NCBI GenBank assembly: GCA_020073365.1
Contig: JAIQFL010000037.1
Location: 1-48,419 of the forward strand
Length of the DNA: 48,419 nt
Direction: 5' to 3'
Source: Terriglobia bacterium
GTDB lineage: Bacteria; Acidobacteriota; Terriglobia; Bryobacterales; Bryobacteraceae
Part shown: in pieces, positions 1 through 5,448 of the stretch
Layout of the letters: every line of letters starts with the position of its first letter
Position numbering within the stretch: position 1 is the first letter of the stretch
The notes under the pieces: model-generated
What the model was told of the DNA's origin: nothing
What the model saw: only the letters and a program-made list of their open reading frames with translations
Databases searched by the model: none
Made by a program: the position numbers and the translations under genes

Positions 1-153
1 GTTAACTGTTCACCTGAATCAGCCCCGGCGAAGGCTTTTTTTCAGGGGCCTACGGCTGCGAACTGCCGTGAGCCTGACAGGTGGAGGGTGGTGACGTCGC
101 CAAGGCGCGCCCCTCTTCGGACCTTCGGCGAGCGGCATCGCCCTCGACGATCA

Positions 154-672
154 TTATTTTCTCAATTCCCCAACCTGCTTCTTCAGCAGTTCCACCTCCC
201 GAGTCAGGTGTTCCACCATTTCCGCCAGCGTCGTGGCCGTCTCGGTGGGAACGGCCTTACCCACCTCGTCTAAGGCGTCTGACCGCCCTTCGTGGACTAC
301 AACGTTCAACAGGGTGCGCACGCCGGGTTTCACCACCAGGCCCATGATGTGTTGCGGGCGATACTGGGACTCGTCGTCCTTTGTTGAGCTCACAAAAACC
401 TCGTAAACCCCCGGCTTGAGGTCGCGCATGGTGTAGAAATTCCCCATGGCGTAATCCGGGTGGGTCTCGACTTTGCTGGGTCCGAGGGCTCGCACGGTCA
501 CTATACTCGCAGCACGCGCAGTGTCCCACACTATCTTGCCCGACTTATTCAAAACGGTGCCTTCGATCCAGCCCTTCCCTTGGGCGGGGGCGATGCCTGG
601 CACCATCAGCAGCACCGCCAACGCAACGGGAAATCGGAAAGATGCGGTCGCCTTGCGGTCTTGTCCGTTCAT
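154..672 (-). CDS. exported carboxypeptidase-regulatory-like domain protein
   Basis: A 172-residue protein with an N-terminal signal peptide (hydrophobic core FPVALAVLLMVPGIAPAQG, about residues 14-32). A short beta-sandwich follows, with the pattern IEGTVLNKSGKIVWD...LKPGVYEVFV typical of carboxypeptidase-regulatory-like (CarboxypepD_reg/SpaA-type) domains. The last 30 residues are a predicted coiled coil (LTREVELLKKQVGELRK). The ATG is preceded on the minus strand by CGGAGGG, a good ribosome binding site. The gene diverges from the response regulator at 784 and shares the palindromic operator at 733-746; a -10-like TACAGT lies at 707-702, 25 bp from the operator. This suggests it belongs to the local two-component regulon. 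The exact function is unknown; an envelope or extracellular adaptor role is inference. Confidence 0.7.
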   Translation of the reverse strand: MNGQDRKATASFRFPVALAVLLMVPGIAPAQGKGWIEGTVLNKSGKIVWDTARAASIVTVRALGPSKVETHPDYAMGNFYTMRDLKPGVYEVFVSSTKDDESQYRPQHIMGLVVKPGVRTLLNVVVHEGRSDALDEVGKAVPTETATTLAEMVEHLTREVELLKKQVGELRK

Positions 673-701
673 TGAAACCCTCCGATTATGCAGCTAGAGC
701 A

Positions 702-731
702 ACTGTACAGGGAGAGTCAATGAAATGGTAG
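702..731 (-). promoter_or_regulatory. candidate promoter of the gene at 154-672
   Basis: Read on the minus strand, CTACCA (731-726) and TACAGT (707-702) are separated by 18 bp and start directly beside the operator at 733-746. The same spacing from operator to -10 (25 bp) is found for the minus-strand promoter at 3927-3956. The -35 is poor, as expected of an activator-dependent promoter. Confidence 0.45.
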
Positions 732-732
732 T

Positions 733-746
733 CGCATAAACATGCG
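733..746. promoter_or_regulatory. operator copy 1, CGCAT-AAAC-ATGCG
   Basis: Perfect 5-bp inverted repeat with a 4-nt spacer, in the divergent region between the exported protein (154-672) and response regulator 1 (784). It ends 1 nt before the -35-like TTGCCC of the regulator promoter, the classical position for an activator touching region 4 of sigma. One of six copies in 4.7 kb. Confidence 0.7.
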
Positions 747-747
747 G

Positions 748-777
748 TTGCCCCGGCGGCGCCAGTCAGCCTACACT
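748..777 (+). promoter_or_regulatory. promoter of response regulator 1 (leaderless)
   Basis: TTGCCC (748-753), 18 bp, TACACT (772-777). The GTG start codon at 784 begins 6 nt after the -10, where transcription should begin, so the mRNA is probably leaderless. The paralogous regulator at 2363 has TTGCTT-17-TACACT and the same 6-nt gap. Confidence 0.6.
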
Positions 778-783
778 CGAAGC

Positions 784-1440
784 GTGTCGCAACCTATTCG
801 CGTGGCGCTCGTCGAGGATCAGTCTGTCACGCGGGAAGGGCTGAGCCTGCTGATCGGCGGTTCACCGGGATTCGAGATGTGCGGGCAGTACGGCTCCATG
901 GAGGACACCCTCGAGCGAATTCCCGGCAACTCTCCCGACGTTCTGCTCGCCGATATCGGGCTTCCCGGCATGTCGGGCATTGAGGGGGTACGGCGGATTC
1001 ATGATCTGATGCCGGAACTGCCCATCCTGATGCTCACGGTCCACGAGGACAGCGATTCGGTGTTCAGCGCCGTGTGTGCCGGTGCCTGCGGTTATCTGCT
1101 CAAGGAGACTCCACCCGCCCGGCTGCTCGAAAGCATCCGTGAACTCTATGAGGGTGGCGCCCCCATGTCGCCTGGAATCGCGCGCAAGGTAGTGTTGATG
1201 TTTCAGCAAACCGCGCCCCCCAAAGAAGACATGCAGCTCTCCCTGCGGCAACTGGAGATCTTGCGAATGCTCGCGGAAGGCCACAGTTATAAAGCCTGCG
1301 CGCACGCGCTGGATCTCGGCCTGGACACGGTGCGCTCCCATGTCCGCAAGATCTACGAGCGCCTGCATGTCCACTCGCGGTCCGAGGCCGTGTGGAAAGC
1401 GCTGCACGGGGGCCTCCTCCGCGGCGGCAAACCAATCTGA
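784..1440 (+). CDS. NarL/FixJ-family response regulator 1
   Basis: Receiver domain (about residues 4-120) with the acidic VEDQ pocket, phospho-acceptor Asp in VLLADIGLPGMSG and the conserved Lys in YLLKETPP. A LuxR-type helix-turn-helix follows (about residues 145-210: LSLRQLEILRMLAEG...TVRSHVRKIYERL). The GTG at 784 is chosen over the ATG at 742 because the latter lies inside the operator palindrome and because the paralogue at 2363 starts with GTG at the equivalent place. There is no Shine-Dalgarno sequence, consistent with a leaderless transcript. The paralogue is about 80% identical. A kinase gene follows directly (1525) but is truncated, so this regulator is probably served by the intact kinase at 5449. 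It most likely binds the CGCAT-N4-ATGCG sites. Confidence 0.93.
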   Translation: MSQPIRVALVEDQSVTREGLSLLIGGSPGFEMCGQYGSMEDTLERIPGNSPDVLLADIGLPGMSGIEGVRRIHDLMPELPILMLTVHEDSDSVFSAVCAGACGYLLKETPPARLLESIRELYEGGAPMSPGIARKVVLMFQQTAPPKEDMQLSLRQLEILRMLAEGHSYKACAHALDLGLDTVRSHVRKIYERLHVHSRSEAVWKALHGGLLRGGKPI

Positions 1441-1458
1441 TCCCGTGGGTGGGCCCAT

Positions 1459-1472
1459 CGCATACATATGCG
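1459..1472. promoter_or_regulatory. operator copy 2, CGCAT-ACAT-ATGCG
   Basis: Perfect inverted repeat upstream of the truncated kinase gene. A -10-like TATCCT (1487-1492) lies 14 bp downstream, about one helical turn closer than at the regulator promoters. The site therefore overlaps the expected -35 position, so the protein may act differently here. The intact kinase copy has the same arrangement at 5381. Confidence 0.6.
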
Positions 1473-1524
1473 ATCCCCCCTTGCAGTATCCTGGAGACCT
1501 GCGCTGGCCTGTGCCCGCAGCCCG

Positions 1525-2241
1525 ATGGGACGGCACTTTCGACTCTTTCTACTTCTCGCGTTGACAGCCGTAAACGCGCTTCGTGCGCAACAGCCCTCGT
1601 TCCGCGTCTTCAGCACCCAGGATCGCCTGGTTCGGAATTGGGTGACCAAGATCCACCGGGACTCCAAGGGGTATCTCTGGTTTTGCACGGTGGAGGGAAT
1701 CTCGCTTTTCGACGGTTACCGGTTCACCAACTTCTCTACCAGGGACGGCCTGCCGAGCCGGCTGGTGTCCGACATGATCGAGACCGGGCAGGGGGACTAC
1801 TGGTTCGCCACCGGCGCCGGCCTGGCGCGATTCCACAAGGACCATGGGAATGCTCCGGCCTTCGACGTCATTCGTGTCGGCGACAGTAAGGAGTCCAATG
1901 ATGTCCAAGAGCTGTACGAGGGTCACGATGGAACCATCTGGTGCGGTACGGCTGCGGGACTCTACAGCTTCCGGCCCCAGGATGGGGAAGCCGGTCCGCA
2001 CGTAGCGCCGCTGGATGCTGCGATCTCCCCGGAAGTGCTGGCTCTGGCGCAAGATTCGCGGCAAAACCTCTGGGTGGCCACGCCCCAAGCCCTTCTTCGG
2101 CGCCATCCCAACGGAGAAATTGATTCCCTACCGATCCCCAGTCTCATAGCGCGCATCAACTCGATACTGGTCAACGGGCATGACCGCTTGTGGGCCGGCG
2201 GCTTCGGCCTGGCAGGCGTTGACACCAAGACCGAACCGCCG
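1525..2241 (+). pseudogene. truncated reg_prop sensor kinase (N-terminal fragment)
   Basis: The first ~239 residues closely match the start of the kinase at 5449: the same signal peptide (MGRHFRLFLLLA), the same upstream DNA, and the same reg_prop propeller blades (GYLWFCTVEGISLFDGYRF, GLPSRLVSDMIETG). Similarity stops abruptly at DTKTEPP. The reading frame then runs without homology into the next regulator gene as far as 2646. The rest of the propeller, the Y_Y_Y domain, the membrane helix and the kinase core are all missing. The ATG at 1525 is preferred because the intact copy starts at the same place; the ATG at 1468 lies inside the operator. A soluble periplasmic fragment could still be made, but signalling is impossible. 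Confidence 0.85.
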
Positions 2242-2312
2242 AATTCGCGTTTTGCCGGTTTTGGGGATGGGCCTGGATCCTGGAGGGCGCCGGGAGCGCC
2301 TCGGTTGGTAGT

Positions 2313-2326
2313 CGCATCAACATGCG
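2313..2326. promoter_or_regulatory. operator copy 3, CGCAT-CAAC-ATGCG
   Basis: Perfect inverted repeat 1 nt upstream of TTGCTT, the -35 of response regulator 2. The conserved flank GGTAGT precedes it, as at copies 1 and 4. Confidence 0.7.
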
Positions 2327-2327
2327 G

Positions 2328-2356
2328 TTGCTTCCCGTGGGCTATTCGCCTACACT
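2328..2356 (+). promoter_or_regulatory. promoter of response regulator 2 (leaderless)
   Basis: TTGCTT (2328-2333), 17 bp, TACACT (2351-2356), then 6 nt and the GTG start at 2363. It matches the promoter of regulator 1 in every element. Confidence 0.6.
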
Positions 2357-2362
2357 GCATTC

Positions 2363-3028
2363 GTGTCAGAGGCGATCCAAGTGGCGCTGGTGGAAGATCA
2401 GGTGGGCACCCGCGAAGGGCTCAGCCTCCTGATTGGTGGCTCGCCGGGATTCGAGGTTTGCGGGGCATACGGCTCGATGGAAGAGGCCTTCCCGGGCATT
2501 CAGAGCAGTCCCCCGGACGTCCTGCTGGCCGATATCGGGCTGCCGGGCATGTCAGGCATCGAGGGTGTGCGGCGCATTCACGAGCAGTCGCCCGAGTTGC
2601 CCATTCTGATGTTGACGGTTCACGAAGACAGCGACTCGATCTTTGACGCGGTCTGTGCCGGTGCCTGCGGCTACCTGCTCAAGGAGACTCCACCAGAACG
2701 TCTGATCGAGAGCATTCGGGAATTGCACAGCGGGGGCGCGCCGATGTCACCCGGAATTGCGCGCAAGGTGGTGCTGATGTTCCAGAAGACTGCGCCCCCG
2801 AAACAGGAGGATCTGCAACTCTCTACCCGCCAGTTGGAGATTCTGCGGATGCTGGCGGAAGGCCACAGCTATAAGACCTGCGCGGACTCCCTGAACGTCG
2901 GCTTGGACACGGTACGCTCGCACGTGCGCAAGATTTACGAGCGGCTGCACGTGCACTCGCGCTCGGAGGCCGTGTGGAAGGCGCTCCAAGAAGGACTCTT
3001 GCGCCGGGGAAAAGGCAGCCATTCCTGA
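2363..3028 (+). CDS. NarL/FixJ-family response regulator 2
   Basis: A 221-residue paralogue of the regulator at 784. The receiver has VALVEDQ, phospho-acceptor Asp in LLADIGLPG and Lys in LLKETPP; the LuxR-type helix-turn-helix spans about residues 150-215 (LSTRQLEILRML, DTVRSHVRKIYERLHVHSRSEAVWKAL). The recognition helix is almost identical to that of regulator 1, so both should bind the same DNA. The GTG start is supported by the paralogue and by the -10 element 6 nt upstream. No kinase follows directly: the intact kinase is 2.4 kb downstream, after a block of exported-protein genes that seems to have been inserted between them. Confidence 0.93.
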   Translation: MSEAIQVALVEDQVGTREGLSLLIGGSPGFEVCGAYGSMEEAFPGIQSSPPDVLLADIGLPGMSGIEGVRRIHEQSPELPILMLTVHEDSDSIFDAVCAGACGYLLKETPPERLIESIRELHSGGAPMSPGIARKVVLMFQKTAPPKQEDLQLSTRQLEILRMLAEGHSYKTCADSLNVGLDTVRSHVRKIYERLHVHSRSEAVWKALQEGLLRRGKGSHS

Positions 3029-3141
3029 GCTGCGTCACATGCAAGAAGGCAGAGCCCATAGTAGCCTGCGCAGAAGACTCGGCATTCTGCGCAAGCCCGG
3101 TTCAGCGGAGGCCATTCGCTTTCAGATGGTAGTCAACTACG

Positions 3142-3675
3142 TTATGGAGCAATCGCGACGCATGGGCCGGTGTTGCAATCCAGCATGTACCCCGTCAAAG
3201 TAAATACGGCAGTAAGGCCCTCCGTCGGCGGGTTTCTGCCCAGGATGACGGATGGCCTTGGGAATTGCCCAGTATCGTAGGACAGAAGCGTCGACTGGTC
3301 AAACACAAAATAGTTTAAGCCCGCTGAATTGCCCGTGAATGTGACAGGCATAAATATACTACCGCCGTTGCCCAAGTTAAGCACCGCCAAAATTAGAGTG
3401 CCGTCCGGCAGGTCTTCGGCTATTTGTCCCGACACATGCGTGATCACGAGGCGCTTCCCAGGGAGCACCACTGGGAAACTAGCGAGGCAAGAGAGACCTG
3501 AAAAGGTACAGATTCGTTGGCTCTGATAAGGGATACGGCCCGGGTCATCCACATTTGACACGAGCGCTGCCCTCACCGCTTGCGCAATGGCGGGACCGAC
3601 GCTAAATACGCCCACCACCATCGCCAACACGGCGAAACCGGCGGCCATCAAAACGTAGTTTCTGAATCGATTCAT
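3142..3675 (-). CDS. exported protein, paralogue A of an inverted pair
   Basis: A 177-residue protein with a signal peptide (MNRFRNYVLMAAGFAVLAMV...AIAQA). The first ~40 residues are nearly identical to the protein at 4803-5324; the mature parts are only loosely alike. The ATG at 3675 has GGGAGAA just upstream. The reading frame can be extended upstream to 4056, but that part is the decayed PEP-CTERM sequence and is not coding. The mature domain is predicted to be mainly beta and I do not recognise it. It lies in opposite orientation to its paralogue, and its likely promoter starts at the operator at 3958-3971. The function is unknown; an envelope or secreted role is inferred from the signal peptide. 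Confidence 0.75.
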   Translation of the reverse strand: MNRFRNYVLMAAGFAVLAMVVGVFSVGPAIAQAVRAALVSNVDDPGRIPYQSQRICTFSGLSCLASFPVVLPGKRLVITHVSGQIAEDLPDGTLILAVLNLGNGGSIFMPVTFTGNSAGLNYFVFDQSTLLSYDTGQFPRPSVILGRNPPTEGLTAVFTLTGYMLDCNTGPCVAIAP

Positions 3676-3709
3676 CGAATTCTCCCGTTTGGTGTCTTGA
3701 ATTTCCATT

Positions 3710-3896
3710 CCAGCAGATAAGGTCCAAGGCGAAATGCAACTCCTCACCCTGAAGCGAGCTTGCCGAGTCTCGTGAAGCCGTCGGCTAGCGAAACCAGGTT
3801 CCCGAAGTCCAGCGACTGGGCCCAGGACATCAGGGGGCCTGCCTGCCGCTCGATCCGTTTCAGTGCCACAATGCCCACCGTCAGTTGCCTGTCCAT
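3710..3896 (-). pseudogene. frameshifted remnant of a PEP-CTERM protein gene
   Basis: On the minus strand an ATG at 3896, preceded by CGGAGAG, opens a 50-codon frame ending at 3744. Its last codons give LADGFTRLGKLASG, matching LADGFTGLGNLAPG of the intact PEP-CTERM protein at 4105-4806. After a 1-nt shift the match continues as GEELHFALDLI against GEDMHYAFDVT. The PEP-CTERM sorting end and nearly all of the N-terminal part are absent. Like the intact gene, it lies just upstream of an MNRF-type exported protein gene, so a whole two-gene unit was duplicated in inverted orientation and then eroded. Confidence 0.7.
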
Positions 3897-3926
3897 GAAA
3901 TCTCTCCGAGTGTGCGCGCTGAAATA

Positions 3927-3956
3927 ACTTTACAGAGAGAGTGAACCCGAGGGTAG
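3927..3956 (-). promoter_or_regulatory. candidate minus-strand promoter beside operator 4
   Basis: On the minus strand, CTACCC (3956-3951), 18 bp, TAAAGT (3932-3927). The -10 is 25 bp from the operator, the same geometry as the promoter of the gene at 154-672. The whole stretch 3894-3978 resembles 670-752. Confidence 0.4.
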
Positions 3957-3957
3957 T

Positions 3958-3971
3958 CGCATAAACATGCG
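3958..3971. promoter_or_regulatory. operator copy 4, CGCAT-AAAC-ATGCG
   Basis: Perfect inverted repeat in the divergent region between the minus-strand exported protein and the PEP-CTERM gene. The flanks (GGTAGT before, GTTGCC after) are identical to copy 1. A fifth copy lies 55 bp to the right in reversed spacer orientation. Confidence 0.7.
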
Positions 3972-4012
3972 GTTGCCGCTTTCTGCGGCCTATATCGCCG
4001 GTTCTTCCCCAT

Positions 4013-4026
4013 CGCATGTTTATGCG
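4013..4026. promoter_or_regulatory. operator copy 5, CGCAT-GTTT-ATGCG
   Basis: Perfect inverted repeat. The spacer GTTT is the complement of the AAAC in copies 1 and 4, so the site is the same element turned round. It ends 1 nt before TTGAAC, the -35 of the PEP-CTERM gene promoter. Confidence 0.7.
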
Positions 4027-4027
4027 A

Positions 4028-4056
4028 TTGAACGGAACCGGCCGCCAGCCTAACAT
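4028..4056 (+). promoter_or_regulatory. promoter of the PEP-CTERM gene
   Basis: TTGAAC (4028-4033), 17 bp, TAACAT (4051-4056). The operator-to-(-10) distance is 24 bp, as at regulator 2. The ATG is at 4105, leaving a leader of about 40 nt without a strong ribosome binding site. Confidence 0.55.
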
Positions 4057-4104
4057 AAATCAGCACCGGAGGGGCTCGCCGATGCGGAACGGACCTCAAA
4101 AATC

Positions 4105-4806
4105 ATGACCAAGCGTTTGTTGGCGATCATTGCGACTGCATTTGCTGCTGGAGTTGGACAATCTCAGGCAGGGATCATCTCTTTTACCGGCGATCTACGG
4201 ACCGATGCCACCTTTATCTCTTGCGGAAACGGCTGCACCCTGGGTGCGGGCAACTCCGATTCCGATTATGCGCAGTGGGCTGCCGTCGAACGCGACTTCA
4301 CCGTAGCGGCATCTTCGATGGTTCAAGCCATCACCTTCAGCTATGGTGGAGGCACAAACGGACACGGCTTGGCAATCGGTCCAGGGGGCTTCGAGCCATA
4401 CTTGAGCCTCTTCGATGCTTCGGGAGTCTTTCTGGCATCCACACTTTTCGGAGTTACCTGCCCGCCTGGCGCGAACATCAACATCGGTTCCGGCCAATGC
4501 TTCGATGTCCTGCTCGACGCAGGTGTTCTCGGGCCCGGCAATTACGCCATTACCCTTAGCGCATTCGAGAATATGTCGTTTGCCGAGAACTCGGGCGTGG
4601 GTAGTCTGGCGGACGGGTTTACGGGACTCGGCAACCTGGCTCCCGGCGAGGATATGCACTACGCTTTTGACGTGACTCTTCAGGACGCGTCCCCGTCTCC
4701 GGTCCCGGAACCCGCGAGTTTGGGTCTGATGGGTTGCGCCGTTTTGCTGGTGTTCCTAATGGCCAGAAAACGAACTGGAAACTCAACACAAAGGAGATCT
4801 AGATGA
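4105..4806 (+). CDS. PEP-CTERM sorting domain protein
   Basis: A 233-residue exported protein. It has an N-terminal signal peptide (MTKRLLAIIATAFAAGVGQSQA) and a beta-rich middle region with the DVLLDAGVLGPGNYAITLSA pattern seen in a family of PEP-CTERM proteins. The C-terminal sorting signal is complete: VPEPASLGL, a hydrophobic helix, and the basic tail ARKRTGN. Such proteins are recognised by an exosortase and are often tied to exopolysaccharide production or surface display. No exosortase is in the window. The stop overlaps the ATG of the next exported protein by 4 nt (ATGA), so the two are co-transcribed. The promoter has a two-component operator directly upstream. Confidence 0.88.
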   Translation: MTKRLLAIIATAFAAGVGQSQAGIISFTGDLRTDATFISCGNGCTLGAGNSDSDYAQWAAVERDFTVAASSMVQAITFSYGGGTNGHGLAIGPGGFEPYLSLFDASGVFLASTLFGVTCPPGANINIGSGQCFDVLLDAGVLGPGNYAITLSAFENMSFAENSGVGSLADGFTGLGNLAPGEDMHYAFDVTLQDASPSPVPEPASLGLMGCAVLLVFLMARKRTGNSTQRRSR

Positions 4807-5324
4807 ATCGTTTCAGACACTATGTTTTGATGGCGGTTGGTTTCGCCGTGTTGGTAATGGTGGTGGGCATTTTTAGCGCGGGCCCCGCCATCGCGCAAGC
4901 GGTCAGAGCGGCGCTCGTGCAGAACCGGGATGAACCGGCGCGGCAGCCGTTCAAACTTCAAGTGACGGGCGGCTTTTCTGGCGAGCAGTGGAAAGTCCCA
5001 GCACAAAAGCGCTACGTCATCGAACAGTACTCAATGCTCTGTAGCGTCGATAGGGCTAATGGTGGGGCGTTGGGTGACGTATCCGTCACTGTCGCCAATG
5101 GCCTCGGCGCTTCCGTAGAGGACCATGCATCCGCGCCTCACTCCATTGACTTCAGTAACATCAACCCCAGTCAAATAAAATGGGCGGCGAGCGCAACTAC
5201 ACGCTTGTATGCGGACCCGGCCGACTTCATCACCCTAGAAGGGACGCCCAACGGCATTGCGAGTGGCGCTGGCGCTCACTCTTGTGTGGGCAGTGTATCC
5301 GGCTACGCGATCGATTTGCCCTAA
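4803..5324 (+). CDS. exported protein, paralogue B of an inverted pair
   Basis: A 173-residue protein beginning MNRFRHYVLMAVGFAVLVMV, nearly the same signal peptide and first 40 residues as the minus-strand protein at 3142-3675. AAGGAG stands a few nt upstream of the ATG, and the gene overlaps the PEP-CTERM gene by 4 nt. The mature part (LQVTGGFSGEQWKVPAQKRYVIEQYS...) is predicted to be beta-rich and is not recognised. The strong conservation of the leader against divergence of the mature part suggests that export is shared while the surface-exposed part changes quickly. Function unknown. Confidence 0.8.
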   Translation: MNRFRHYVLMAVGFAVLVMVVGIFSAGPAIAQAVRAALVQNRDEPARQPFKLQVTGGFSGEQWKVPAQKRYVIEQYSMLCSVDRANGGALGDVSVTVANGLGASVEDHASAPHSIDFSNINPSQIKWAASATTRLYADPADFITLEGTPNGIASGAGAHSCVGSVSGYAIDLP

Positions 5325-5380
5325 CCGGCGACCGGGAGAGGATTTGCAGCCGAAGGGGAATCACCGTGGTGCTCTCTTGG

Positions 5381-5394
5381 CGTATGAATATGCG
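5381..5394. promoter_or_regulatory. operator copy 6, CGTAT-GAAT-ATGCG
   Basis: The least perfect copy (one mismatch in the left arm), upstream of the full-length kinase. TATCCT (5411-5416) is 16 bp downstream. From about 5401 the DNA is nearly identical to that upstream of the truncated kinase, showing that promoter and gene were duplicated together. Confidence 0.5.
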
Positions 5395-5448
5395 ATGCCC
5401 CGATTTGCAGTATCCTGAAGACCTGCGCTGGCCTGTGCCCGCAGCCCG

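Noticed and set aside
21..41. Short hairpin AGCC...GGCT followed by seven T, looking like a terminator at the left edge
   Set aside because: The stem is only 4 bp with an 8-nt loop, and the gene it would serve lies outside the window.
1468..2646. Apparent 392-residue gene
   Set aside because: The first 19 codons lie in the operator/promoter, and everything after 2241 is out of homology and overlaps the next regulator gene in another frame. Only 1525-2241 is a real kinase fragment.
3142..4056. Long minus-strand frame of 304 residues
   Set aside because: The part upstream of 3675 is the eroded PEP-CTERM sequence, a leader and the operators. The signal peptide starts at 3675 with its own ribosome binding site.
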